Assembly (NCBI RefSeq): GCF_001424305.1 | Contig: NZ_LMPD01000003.1 | Span: forward strand, 296,387 to 360,386 | DNA length: 64,000 nt | DNA from: Pedobacter sp. Leaf176 | GTDB lineage: Bacteria > Bacteroidota > Bacteroidia > Sphingobacteriales > Sphingobacteriaceae | Reading direction: 5' to 3' | Part shown: in pieces, positions 8,792 to 17,584 of the stretch | Position numbering within the stretch: the first letter of the stretch is position 1 | Layout of the letters: each line of letters opens with the position of its first letter | Notes under the pieces: generated by a model | What the model was told of the DNA's origin: nothing | The model's input: only the letters and a program-made list of their open reading frames with translations | Database searches by the model: none | Program-made: the position numbers and the translations under genes

Positions 8792-8875
8792 TACCCAAGA
8801 GGAGATTCGAACTCCCACACCCATACAGGCGCCAGCCCCTCAAGCTGGTGCGTCTACCAATTTCGCCACCTGGGT
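8792..8875 (-). tRNA. tRNA-Leu, anticodon GAG
   Basis: 84 bases fold as a class II tRNA. The acceptor stem is ACCCAGG with CTTGGGT plus discriminator A. The D arm carries the AATTGGTAGAC signature, and the anticodon stem CCAGC/GCTGG encloses TTGAGGG, giving anticodon GAG. A long variable arm is followed by the T arm with GTTCGAATC. CCA is not encoded. A damaged second copy lies 1.08 kb away. Confidence 0.95.
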
Positions 8876-9196
8876 TTGAAGAATTGCAAATATATAAATT
8901 AACCATAGTGCGCTGCAACATTCATAAAATATTTTTAAACCGAAATTCCTGAAAAGCAAATCTTAACATTGTAAACCAGATGCAGTAACACTACTTTATA
9001 TTGTTAAACTTATTCCTATAGGACAAGCAAAACAGTCCAACTGTTTCGAGGGACCTTCGACGCACTTAAGACGTACTTTCGTCGGACTTATGACAATTGT
9101 ACCCGAATAAAAGCCGGCGTAAATCAGAACCAAATACAACTTATTCGTTTACCAATCAGCAATTTACTATATTGTATAATCTAAATTAATGCAATC
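8876..9196. other. Intergenic region, no gene seen
   Basis: No coding frame. It should hold the promoters of the tRNA (minus strand) and of the DUF6266 gene (plus strand), but no clear consensus is visible. Confidence 0.4.
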
Positions 9197-9835
9197 ATGG
9201 GAAAAATAGAAAACGGAATTAACGGAGGCTTCACCGGAACGGTGGGCGCCGTGAGCGGTTATTACCTGAACGGGAAATGGGTCATCAGGAGCAAACGCAG
9301 AAAATCCGCAAAAAACAAAACCGGTAGTGCAGATCAAAAGGCCTGCAGATCGCGTTTTACAACGATGCAGGCCTTCTTAAGCCCTATTATTGGTTTTATC
9401 CGGATTGGCTTTAACCTGGAGTCGAAAAAACGCAGGATGACCGCCCATAATGTTGCAAAATCCTATAACATGCTGAATGCCCAGAATGCCGCCGGCGAAA
9501 TCGACTATGCTGCTGTACGTTTAAGTTTTGGAAACCTCAGCGGTGCAGAAGGTGTTAAACTGGAACACGACGATGCGGGGGTGCATTTCAGCTGGACAGA
9601 TAACTCCAACGGCGATTACACCAGGCAACAGGACCAGGTGATGTTAATGGTTTATGATGTAGACAACAAAACGGCCATCTGTGAGACAAGTGGCGCCAGG
9701 CGATCAAAAGAAAGGGAAAGCCTGGAAATTCCTTCCTTTTATAAAGGATGTACATTTCACACCTGGATGGCTTTCATTGCAGAAGACAGAATAGGGATAT
9801 CTGCTACTACCTATTGCGGCAGTCTCGTTTTTTGA
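9197..9835 (+). CDS. DUF6266 family protein
   Basis: 212 residues. The N-terminus (MGKIENGINGGFTGTVGAVSGYYLNG) and the following basic RSKRRKS are hallmarks of the DUF6266 proteins that are numerous in Sphingobacteriaceae, often as several paralogues per genome. The conserved early part includes RFTTMQAFLSP and GFNLESKKRRMTAHN; the second half is beta-rich with a SWTDNSNGD stretch. No signal peptide is visible. The function is unknown. It stands alone in its own transcription unit. Confidence 0.85.
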   Translation: MGKIENGINGGFTGTVGAVSGYYLNGKWVIRSKRRKSAKNKTGSADQKACRSRFTTMQAFLSPIIGFIRIGFNLESKKRRMTAHNVAKSYNMLNAQNAAGEIDYAAVRLSFGNLSGAEGVKLEHDDAGVHFSWTDNSNGDYTRQQDQVMLMVYDVDNKTAICETSGARRSKERESLEIPSFYKGCTFHTWMAFIAEDRIGISATTYCGSLVF

Positions 9836-9869
9836 TAACAAGCTAATGAAGCGTTTAAGTTAAATAGCG

Positions 9870-10634
9870 CTAACAGTCGAAACTAAGCCCGTCGTAAGCC
9901 AACCTGATGTTCGATGGTAGATCTCTTTCTACCTCTGCATGTAAACCTAAATTATGGCTGATGTGTGTGAGGTAAGTCATTTCTGCGCCAATCTTTTGCG
10001 CAAACTCAATGGCTTCATTTAAGGTAAAATGCGAAATATGCGGTTCGTTTTGTAATGCATTTATCACCAGGATTTTCGATCCTTTAATTTCTTCTAAACT
10101 ACGATCAGAAATGGTTTTTGCATCCGTAATGTAGGTAAAATCTGCAATTCTATAGCCCGTAATCGGTAAGAGGTGATGCATCACTTCGAAAGGTTTAATG
10201 GTATTCTGCCCGATTTTAAAATCTATGCCATTCTCGACAGTATGCAGATTAATCTGCGGTAAACCATGGTATTTGGTTTCGGCAAAGATGTAGTAAAACT
10301 CTCTTTTTAAAGCCAGTTGCACCCGCTCAGTTGCATAAACATCAATTACTTTGTGCAACAAATAATTAAAGGGACGGATATCATCCAGACCAGCGATATG
10401 GTCTTTATGCTCATGGGTGAATAGCACCGCATCTAAATCTTTCACATGCTCACGCAAAAGCTGGTAACGAAAATCCGGACCGCTGTCTACAACCATCGTT
10501 TTACCTTCGCTTTCAATTAAAACCGATGTTCTTAACCGGTTATTCTTTTTATCTGTAGATTGGCACACTTCACAATTACAAGCAATTACGGGTACGCCCT
10601 GTGATGTTCCGGTGCCTAAAAAAGTAACTTTCAT
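9870..10634 (-). CDS. MBL-fold metallo-hydrolase, PhnP-like
   Basis: 254 residues from the ATG at 10634. An in-frame ATG at 10718 would add 28 residues unlike the family and run into the upstream gene, so I prefer 10634, where MKVTFLGTGTSQGVPV matches the standard opening strand. The metal site is seen as THEHKDHIAG (HxHxDH), with further ligands at DSGPD, VMHHLLP and HISHN. C-N-C-EVC near the N-terminus matches the PhnP-type zinc-binding cysteines. Such enzymes cleave cyclic phosphodiesters; the exact substrate is unknown. Co-oriented with the small gene just upstream. Confidence 0.88.
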   Translation of the reverse strand: MKVTFLGTGTSQGVPVIACNCEVCQSTDKKNNRLRTSVLIESEGKTMVVDSGPDFRYQLLREHVKDLDAVLFTHEHKDHIAGLDDIRPFNYLLHKVIDVYATERVQLALKREFYYIFAETKYHGLPQINLHTVENGIDFKIGQNTIKPFEVMHHLLPITGYRIADFTYITDAKTISDRSLEEIKGSKILVINALQNEPHISHFTLNEAIEFAQKIGAEMTYLTHISHNLGLHAEVERDLPSNIRLAYDGLSFDC

Positions 10635-10665
10635 CGTAAAAACAGGTCCTTTCTGTGTAGTTGTA

Positions 10666-10938
10666 TCAAAATAACTCGGTTTGCTGTAAAGAGTGAAAAA
10701 ATTGACGTTGCTTTTCATCTAACAAATTTTCGTCGGGATTCGTTTGCTTAATTAAAGTTATCAAAGCTGCAATTTTACCCTCCAGGTTGGAAAATTTGTT
10801 TACCACAACGATTTTATTATGCTCCAGCAGGCAAGAACCTGTTTTAAAGTTTCCTTTTTCGTAACGAACCTTAAATCCGATTGCAAGAAGCAATTGTTCT
10901 AATTTCTCTAAAGTATGGTTTGTTAGTGGCAACGACAT
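10666..10938 (-). CDS. Conserved hypothetical protein upstream of the metallo-hydrolase
   Basis: 90 residues, soluble. The pattern LLLAIGFKVRYEKGNFKTGSCLLE followed by KIVVVNKFSNLEGKIAALI is one I associate with a small Bacteroidota-specific family that neighbours metallo-hydrolase genes. No catalytic motif. It ends 31 bases before the hydrolase start and is probably co-transcribed with it. Function unknown. Confidence 0.75.
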   Translation of the reverse strand: MSLPLTNHTLEKLEQLLLAIGFKVRYEKGNFKTGSCLLEHNKIVVVNKFSNLEGKIAALITLIKQTNPDENLLDEKQRQFFHSLQQTELF

Positions 10939-11673
10939 TAAAACAAACTTAGAGAAATCTGCGCAGCATTCATAAAGAGGAATGAAAAAATATGCGTTCT
11001 ATTTTACCACCTTAGACACCTAAGAACATCTAAGTTTTAACATATTTATTTTCTCAGATGAACTACGGTGTCTTAGGTGGTTGATAAAACCTGAAAACAA
11101 TTATTGTTTCACCACCTTAGCCACCTAAGAACAGAGAATTGTTTAATTTTTTTAATCGATAAATGAAATGATGTCGTCATTTCGAGCGAAGCCGAGAACC
11201 CGAAGGCTCTGCGAAGCAAAATCTTTGTAAGGCACACTTAGATCAAAGATTTCTCCGTTCCGCTGCGCTCTAGTCGAAAGGACGATCGGAGAATTTCTCA
11301 GGCGAACTAAGGTGCCTTAGGTGGTGGATAAAAACCAAACAATTGTTGTTTTACCATCTTAAACACCTCAAAAAAACAGAGAATTGTTTAATTTTTTTAA
11401 TCGATAAATGAAATGATGTCGTCATTTCGAGCGAAGCCGAGAACCCGAAGGCTCTGAGAAGCAAAATCTTTGTAAGGCAGACTTAGATCAAAGATTCTCC
11501 GTTCCGCTGCGCTCTAGTCGAAAGGACGATCGGAGAATTTTCTCAGGCTAGCTAAGGTGTCTTAGGTGGTGAATAACCAGAAAGCAATAATTGTTTTACT
11601 ACCTTAGAGATCTAAGAAACACCCTAGTGATTTGTGAATCGGTGTAATCCTTTAAATCAGTGTAATCACCTTC
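10939..11673. repeat. Tandem ~244-bp intergenic repeat with embedded palindromic elements
   Basis: Two nearly identical units (11132-11375 and from 11376 to about 11612) plus the tail of a third before them. Each unit contains a GTCATTTCGAGCG...AGTCGAAAGGAC element with inverted ends, and a stretch rich in CACCTTAG/CTAAGGTG words that appear in both orientations. Related elements occur at 16577-16900 and 29280-29420. No coding frame. This resembles the interspersed palindromic repeats common between genes in this family of bacteria. Confidence 0.8.
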
Positions 11674-13107
11674 CTAAAAATAATCTTCCTGAGCGGTCTT
11701 TGCGAAAAGCTGGGGTGCGAAATTAACCAGATACAATTCTTTTTTCGCCCGGGTTACCGCCGTGTACAACCACCTCAGAAAATCCAAATCGATCATTTCC
11801 TCTGTCAGATAGCCTTGGTCAGCAAAAACAGCATCCCATTGCCCACCTTGTGCTTTATGGCAGGTAACCGCATAGGCAAATTTAATTTGCAAAGCATTGT
11901 AAAAGGGATCTGATTTTATGGCCAGCATTCTTTCACGTTTGTTAGCGATATATTCGTAATCTTCATTCAAGCCATCAAAAAGCTTTTTATTCTGCTCATA
12001 AGGCAGGTTTGCAGATTCCAGGGTCAGCGTATCCAGCATCACCTTACAATTGATCTGCCCCGCAGCCGGAAAATCCATAAATTCCAGAGTAGCCTCAGCA
12101 AAGCGAAAACCATAACGTTCTTCTTCACCACGAACACGAATTACTTTTGCCATATCCCCGTTGGCAATAAATGCAGTTTCTTCATTCTCTGGCAGCCAGA
12201 AATAATTATTCCGAACCACCATAACCTGGTCGCCACCCGTAAGTTCCTCTTCCCGGTAAAGCAACCTCGCCCGGATTTGCTGGTTGTACACATTTGCCGA
12301 TTTATTTGAGCGGCAAACCACCAGTGTGTTCTCCATTCCGAATTTTCGATAGGCATACTCTAAGCCCTCAACCAACCGGGCGCCCGCCATGTTATAAATA
12401 TCCTTGTAGTTTTTAGTTAAAAATTTAGGTAAAGGATTTTCAGGATTTCTGGAAATCTGGTTTCTCAACATCGTTGCATTCGCCAGAATCCCCGATTTCT
12501 TTTCCTGTCGAACCACTTCTTTCAATTCGACAGAGGTTATTGTTAAGGCAAATTTATCTTTCAGATATTGCTCATTTAAGGCAGGGCTATCCAGGCTTCC
12601 GACCGGCGGCAACTGTGCCGTATCACCTACGAAAAGCAGGAAACAGTTTTTCGTATTATACACAAATTCCAGCAAATCCCTCAAAATAGAAGAACCCGTT
12701 TCATTAAATTCATCCGCAATCATCGAGGCCTCATCGATGATAAAAAGCGTGTTTTCAGATAAATTCGGAGCCAGCTGAAACTGCATTTCCGGCGATGCAG
12801 CTGAACGTTTCCTGTAAATTCTTTTGTGTATGGTCAAAGCTTTCCGGTAGGAATACTGACTCATCACTTTTGCAGCCCGTCCGGTTGGTGCCAGCAATTC
12901 ACTGCGCAGATTAAATTTGGCCAATACCTTTACCAAAGCCGCTACCGATGTGGTTTTTCCAGTTCCAGCATAACCTTTAAGCACAAAACAGCGGTATTCG
13001 TCATCCTCCTGCAGAAACCTCGACATCCGCTCGCAAAAAAGCAATTGCTCCTTCGTTGGGTTGTGTCCGTAAGCCTGGGCAATAAGCTGACTTTTATCGA
13101 TATACAT
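11674..13107 (-). CDS. RecD-like superfamily 1 DNA helicase (AAA family ATPase)
   Basis: 477 residues. Walker A is GYAGTGKTTS near residue 45 and Walker B/motif II is IIDEASMI. Motif III is VGDTAQLPPVG, and the C-terminal UvrD_C_2 motif VTCHKAQGGQWDAVF is followed by LYTAVTRAKK (motif VI). These place it with RecD2/Dda-type 5'-3' helicases. It lacks the long N-terminal region of RecD2 and matches a compact form common in Bacteroidota. Likely role: unwinding during repair or replication restart. Monocistronic, with repeats on both sides. Confidence 0.9.
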   Translation of the reverse strand: MYIDKSQLIAQAYGHNPTKEQLLFCERMSRFLQEDDEYRCFVLKGYAGTGKTTSVAALVKVLAKFNLRSELLAPTGRAAKVMSQYSYRKALTIHKRIYRKRSAASPEMQFQLAPNLSENTLFIIDEASMIADEFNETGSSILRDLLEFVYNTKNCFLLFVGDTAQLPPVGSLDSPALNEQYLKDKFALTITSVELKEVVRQEKKSGILANATMLRNQISRNPENPLPKFLTKNYKDIYNMAGARLVEGLEYAYRKFGMENTLVVCRSNKSANVYNQQIRARLLYREEELTGGDQVMVVRNNYFWLPENEETAFIANGDMAKVIRVRGEEERYGFRFAEATLEFMDFPAAGQINCKVMLDTLTLESANLPYEQNKKLFDGLNEDYEYIANKRERMLAIKSDPFYNALQIKFAYAVTCHKAQGGQWDAVFADQGYLTEEMIDLDFLRWLYTAVTRAKKELYLVNFAPQLFAKTAQEDYF

Positions 13108-13790
13108 TTATTATTGACGGTTGTATTATTAAATTATTTTGAAAAGCGTTAGTGTGATTTTTGGAAAGCAATTGTTCTGCTAATTGGCTCCCATAGTCCG
13201 TCTGTCCGCTATATCCCCGATAAAAAATCGGGGGATGCCGCTGCAATACGGTTTAGGATGCAAAGATATACGCTATTTTTTAAGTTGGCCCCTACAAAAT
13301 GTATAAATGCCAAACCGGCCACCCAGCTAAGCCTCACCACCCTATCTCCGTTCTACTTAAATCCGGCCTAACAAATTTCGGTATAGCTTGACAAAGCCAA
13401 ACCAATAACTTAAATAGAAAACGGCGTAGCCTTCATGAATGCCATTAAAAATTAATTCAAATAATGAATAAATTTTCAGCCGGCAATTTATTAATGGTTT
13501 TTTATTGTTTTCATTTGTTTTAATGAGCTCGGCAGCGCCTCGGTTTTGTTTTTTCACGGGCTTCTATTTTTTCATTTGTGCTCAAGCTAGCTACGCTGGT
13601 CTTTTTGTTGTCAAAAAGAAAAAAGCCTGTCCGGCCAGGACATTTAACAGTCTTAGCGGGACGCTATGACTAATGTGGCTTGTTCCTTCAAAATGCCTAA
13701 ATATTTTAAATCTCCATCCAACAAATTGATGATTAAGCAATTCAGCAATATTTCGCAATGAAACAATATTAACAATGAAGCAATTTCCTC
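13108..13790. other. Long intergenic region, no convincing gene
   Basis: Contains a hairpin CCCCGAT-aaaaa-ATCGGGG (13215-13233) with no T-run, and otherwise AT-rich DNA with scattered stops. A 66-codon minus-strand frame at 13357-13557 has no protein-like features. Probably decayed sequence plus the helicase promoter. Confidence 0.5.
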
Positions 13791-14930
13791 CTATAGAAGT
13801 AACGTTTCGATCCGATGTGCCATGACCATATTCTGCTGTTTGCTCCAGCTAAAAATAGTAAAATGACCATCCTGAGAAGCAACGAGACCAATTGCCTGTG
13901 GTTGGTCGTTCACAAACTGTGCAACAGAAAAATGCCTTGTTCCACCCAACTGTCCGGGGTATAAAATCTTATCTTCACCTCCAACAATCGGCTCGGAAAA
14001 TGCAATCTGTCCCACCGTGGGCTTGCCCTTTGCACGGCCGATTTTAGCGCCAAATGCAATCAAATCAAATTGTTCGTCGATTATTGTAGCACCATCAACA
14101 GCCGTTAAACCAGCCAGGTGTTCCACTTCCCTTCGCAAGGCACCCTGCGAAAAAATTTCCGTTTGGTTACCACCTTGTTTAGCCAGATTGGACAAACCGC
14201 AAAAAGGCGGCTCAACTAAATACTGTATGGGCTGAATGATGGATTCTTTCCACTTGCTATCCCCTTTCGGAACAATCAGCAAAGCGCCGCCACGCCCATG
14301 GCTACGCATGGACACTGAAAATTGTATCAGAATGTTTATTGGATCGTTCCAGCTGGCCAGCACAGTTAAATCAAGCAAGGCTTTCAAAATTGGCGGGCAA
14401 TCTCGGTTTGAGCAGGAGGTATCATCAACAATTCTAATCTGTTCCCCTTTCAAAACGGCAACGTTAGTATATTTCCCGATGCCGTAAATACGGCGGTGTT
14501 TAATTACAATAAGTCCGGGCTCGGAAACATCGATCACAAAGCAAAAGTTGGGGATATTTAAAGTTGTACCCCAGATGTAAAGTTCCCCATCTTCCTCCCA
14601 AACCCCTAAATGAATACCGGAACGCTCTATACCAGGCGCAATTTTAGTTAGCGTATTCGCATTTAAAGGTAGCGGTTTAGCAAATTTCAAGGGTTTTGAA
14701 GTTTGCGATGGCGGTAAAAATGCGAGTGAAATACGAGGCGAATGCCCTTCTTCTTTTCGTAGGCTACTCCAGAATGCAACATCAATTAACGACTCAATTG
14801 TGTGCTTATCTGGCTGTGTAGCCAAGTCTACTTCGCCCTGCGCCGACGCATTTGCATGAAGTTTAATAAAATGTTGTTCAATCTTACCCGCAACTGTGTT
14901 TGCCGCTTTGTAAGTAGGCTTGTAACTCAT
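13791..14930 (-). CDS. Putative sensor-domain DACNV protein (DisA-like diadenylate cyclase relative)
   Basis: 379 residues. The C-terminal half (about 230-370) has the order of the DisA/DAC nucleotide cyclase fold: a strand with SHGRGGALLIVP, then LAGLTAVDGATII containing the DGA motif, then LGGTRHFSVAQFV, and a final beta pair. DisA enzymes use DGA and RHR; here the second motif reads RHF, so one arginine is missing. The N-terminal 200 residues look like the accessory domain found in DACNV proteins. Known enzymes make cyclic di-AMP from two ATP; activity here is uncertain. It stands alone with no linked effector. Confidence 0.7.
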   Translation of the reverse strand: MSYKPTYKAANTVAGKIEQHFIKLHANASAQGEVDLATQPDKHTIESLIDVAFWSSLRKEEGHSPRISLAFLPPSQTSKPLKFAKPLPLNANTLTKIAPGIERSGIHLGVWEEDGELYIWGTTLNIPNFCFVIDVSEPGLIVIKHRRIYGIGKYTNVAVLKGEQIRIVDDTSCSNRDCPPILKALLDLTVLASWNDPINILIQFSVSMRSHGRGGALLIVPKGDSKWKESIIQPIQYLVEPPFCGLSNLAKQGGNQTEIFSQGALRREVEHLAGLTAVDGATIIDEQFDLIAFGAKIGRAKGKPTVGQIAFSEPIVGGEDKILYPGQLGGTRHFSVAQFVNDQPQAIGLVASQDGHFTIFSWSKQQNMVMAHRIETLLL

Positions 14931-15003
14931 GTTCCGAATTTAAGCCGAATATTTGAAATTCCAGACAAGTGAAAGTTTGATTTTGGTAAAAAGATTTTGC
15001 TTC

Positions 15004-15060
15004 GTTTAACCGCAAAGAACGCAGAGCCTGGCTAAACACTAAGGCGCAAAGAACAGAAAG
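15004..15060 (+). repeat. TAACCGCAAAG-type intergenic repeat
   Basis: TTTAACCGCAAAGAACGCAG followed by AAGGCGCAAAGAAC is related to the TAACCGCAAAGG blocks at 16516 and 16719. It is a short dispersed element without coding content. Confidence 0.55.
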
Positions 15061-15184
15061 TTGATTACAGATTTTTACATCATTTGATATAATATAGGGA
15101 AATTGAGGCGCCCAACTTTGGGTTCTTTTCGAAAAACTTTGTACCCTTTATGGTAAATCTCTAAAAAAAGCTATTTTTGTTCAA

Positions 15185-15991
15185 ATGAGTAACAACAGTC
15201 TTTTATTGGTCGACCCGGATTTTAAAGCTGATGCATCGGTAAACTGCCATTTGTTGTTGAAGATAACAAACGACAGCTTTTCTTATGCCGTAGTGGATAA
15301 AGATTCCGGACAGGTTACTATTATTTTCGATAAACAAGGTTGTGATGATGTGGAGCAGGAATTAAAATCGGCTTTCGAAACCGATGTTTATCTGTCTAGA
15401 AAATACGTTACCATAAAAGCAGCTGTGCACACTGCGAATTTTATTTTCGTGCCTGATGAATGGTTTGACGAGGACAATCTTTCCGTTTACACCAAATTCT
15501 TAGGTTCTGAGGGAAAGATTTATAATCAACAGCATGAAGAATCGGGTTTCAATACCCTTTTTTCTTTAGATGAAAAAGTAGAAGAGCAACTTCCGGAACA
15601 TACGGTTGTTTATCCACAATCTTCACCCTTACTGGCTTTATCAGGTCATTTATCAGGTGATGCATTGTTAATTGATTTCACCGCTTTATCTTTTAACGTG
15701 CTTTTTGTAAAGGACGATAAAGTCCGTTTCCAAAATCATTACGATACAGAAACTGCTGCCGAATTCAATTACTTTTTATTATTAATGATTGAACAACTGG
15801 ATTTAACGGAATTTATTCCGGTTTACATTCAAGGCATCATTAATGAAGACGACGATTACTACAACACCCTTTTAAAATATTTCAACAACATTCATTTCTT
15901 CCTACCTGTTGGAAAACATAACAATACGTTGTTAGAAGATATGCCTAAACATTATTTCAGCGGTTTGCTGGCCTTGGATTTATGCGGATAA
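15185..15991 (+). CDS. DUF3822 family protein
   Basis: 268 residues. Sequence and position (immediately before rsmD, close to coaD) match the Bacteroidota DUF3822 family, which has an ASKHA/actin-like flavour: repeated beta layers, then FLLLMIEQLDL and a late YFSGLLALDLCG. The function is unknown. A TAnnTTTG element (TATTTTTG, 15172-15179) ends five bases before the ATG, implying a very short leader. The end overlaps rsmD by 10 bases, so the two are coupled. Confidence 0.88.
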   Translation: MSNNSLLLVDPDFKADASVNCHLLLKITNDSFSYAVVDKDSGQVTIIFDKQGCDDVEQELKSAFETDVYLSRKYVTIKAAVHTANFIFVPDEWFDEDNLSVYTKFLGSEGKIYNQQHEESGFNTLFSLDEKVEEQLPEHTVVYPQSSPLLALSGHLSGDALLIDFTALSFNVLFVKDDKVRFQNHYDTETAAEFNYFLLLMIEQLDLTEFIPVYIQGIINEDDDYYNTLLKYFNNIHFFLPVGKHNNTLLEDMPKHYFSGLLALDLCG

Positions 15992-16518
15992 TTGGAGGCA
16001 GGTTAAAAGGAATTCGTTTGCAGCCTCCTGTAAATTTGCCTGTACGCCCCACAACCGACATGGCTAAGGAGGCTCTTTTCAATATTTTAAATAATCGATT
16101 TGATTTCGAAACCTGTACTATTTTAGATTTATTCTGTGGAACGGGAAACCTGACTTTTGAGTTTGCCTCACGTGGTGCAGAAAACATTCTTGCGGTAGAC
16201 ATGGATTATGGCTGCGTAAATTGGGTTAAAACAACAGCGAAAAAGCACGAATTTAACCAGATTGATGTCCGTAAGGGCGATGTTTTTAAATTATTAAAGC
16301 AGATGACCGGTTCGTATGATGTAATTTTTGCCGACCCACCTTACAACATGCCGAACATTCCGCAAATCCCGGTATTGGTTGCAGCGCAGCAATTGCTTAA
16401 ACCTAATGGATTATTAGTCGTTGAACATCAAAGTAACATGAAATTGGATAAGCAGCCCGGTTATACAGAAACCCGTAAATACGGAAATTCTTCTTTTAGT
16501 TTTTTTGAGTTTGTTTAA
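15982..16518 (+). CDS. rsmD: 16S rRNA (guanine-N2)-methyltransferase, RsmD family
   Basis: 178 residues, the normal size. The N-terminus MRIIGGRLKG is diagnostic, motif I is ILDLFCGTGNL, and the catalytic motif IV is ADPPYNMP. The enzyme methylates G966 of 16S rRNA (E. coli numbering) using S-adenosylmethionine. It starts inside the end of the DUF3822 gene. Its TAA stop is the first three bases of a TAACCGC repeat block. Confidence 0.95.
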   Translation: MRIIGGRLKGIRLQPPVNLPVRPTTDMAKEALFNILNNRFDFETCTILDLFCGTGNLTFEFASRGAENILAVDMDYGCVNWVKTTAKKHEFNQIDVRKGDVFKLLKQMTGSYDVIFADPPYNMPNIPQIPVLVAAQQLLKPNGLLVVEHQSNMKLDKQPGYTETRKYGNSSFSFFEFV

Positions 16519-16900
16519 CCGCAAAGGCCGCTAAGTTTTCCGCGGAGAACGCAAAGCCAGAACACTATAATGTAATCGTCATTTCGACCGCAGTGGAGAA
16601 ATCTTTTGAGTAAGGATAGCAAAGTTCAAAGATCTCTCAATTGCGCTACCGATATAAAATCGGTAAAAGTTGCGCTCCATCCGATAGCTATCGAATCGAA
16701 AAGACGGCCTGTTTATTTTAACCGCAAAGGCCGCTAAGTTTTCCGCGGAGAACGCGAAGCCAGAACACTATAAAAATAATCGTCATTTCGACAAATATCT
16801 CCGTCGTCATTTCGAGCGTAGCCGAGAAATCTTTCTAAGTAAGTCTAATCAAAGATTTCTCCATTTCGCTGCACTTCAGTCGAAAAGACTGCCGATTTAG
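16516..16900. repeat. Intergenic repeat cluster between rsmD and coaD
   Basis: A block TAACCGCAAAGGCCGCTAAG... through CCAGAACACTATAA occurs at 16516 and again at 16719 (offset 203). Each is followed by a CGTCATTTCGA element (16577 and 16781, with another at 16804) whose far end is AGTCGAAAAGAC or CGAAAAGACGG, giving imperfect long inverted repeats. The same element family is at 11172-11300. No gene is present. Confidence 0.75.
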
Positions 16901-16916
16901 AACAGACTGTTTAGTC

Positions 16917-16947
16917 TTTCTGCTTTCCGCATAAAAATCTATATTTG
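16917..16947 (+). promoter_or_regulatory. coaD promoter, apparently giving a leaderless or near-leaderless transcript
   Basis: TTTC (16917-16920), 19 bases, then TATATTTG (16940-16947) fits the Bacteroidota consensus TTTG-N19-TAnnTTTG with one mismatch. The ATG of coaD is at 16952, so transcription would begin at or beside the start codon. Confidence 0.5.
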
Positions 16948-16951
16948 AAAT

Positions 16952-17422
16952 ATGAAGATAGCGCTATTTCCAGGTTCATTTGATCCAATCACAATTGCCC
17001 ACGTAAACATATTGCAGCGTGCTACTCCCCTTTTTGATAAAATTGTAATCGGCATTGGTTTAAATAGTTCCAAGCAAAACTTTCTTACTGCCGAACAGCG
17101 ACTTCAAATTTTAGAAACCGTTTTTGCAGGCTATCAAAATATCGAAATCCAGACCTACGAGGGCTTGACGGTCGATTTTTGCCGTAAAATCAATGCAACT
17201 TATATGGTTCGTGGCATTCGTTCAGCATCAGATTTTGAATACGAAAGAGCCATCGCTCAGATTAACCAAACCATGATGCCGGAAGTAGAAACCATTCTTC
17301 TGTTAAGCAAACCCGAATATTCAGCAATCAGCTCGACCATCGTTCGTGATATTTTAAGGAACCATGGCGATGTGAGTCCGTTTGTACCTAAAGAGGCGTT
17401 GGAGTTTCTATACAAACCTTAG
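16952..17422 (+). CDS. coaD: Pantetheine-phosphate adenylyltransferase
   Basis: 156 residues, the standard length. The N-terminal nucleotidyltransferase motif GSFDPITIAHVNIL contains the T/HxxH-type site, and MVRGIRSASDFEYE is the CoaD-specific loop. The C-terminal ISSTIVRDI is the second nucleotide-binding signature. It transfers AMP from ATP to 4'-phosphopantetheine, the fourth step of coenzyme A synthesis, in the cytosol. Probably transcribed alone from a promoter right before its start. Confidence 0.97.
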   Translation: MKIALFPGSFDPITIAHVNILQRATPLFDKIVIGIGLNSSKQNFLTAEQRLQILETVFAGYQNIEIQTYEGLTVDFCRKINATYMVRGIRSASDFEYERAIAQINQTMMPEVETILLLSKPEYSAISSTIVRDILRNHGDVSPFVPKEALEFLYKP

Positions 17423-17584
17423 AATTAGATACAAAAATTCTTTCCCATTGATGTAACGTTTTCAAAAATCGATTACCAATTGAGTATATAAACTAAATTA
17501 TGAAAACTCAAAGGACAAAGATTTTCAAGAAAACAAATTTCATTTCCAAATAGCTCTGTTCATTTAGCCATTCCGAAGACTTAA

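Noticed and set aside
13357..13557. Minus-strand 66-codon frame in the long gap
   Set aside because: Lys/Asn-rich composition typical of AT-rich noncoding DNA, no motif and no partner.
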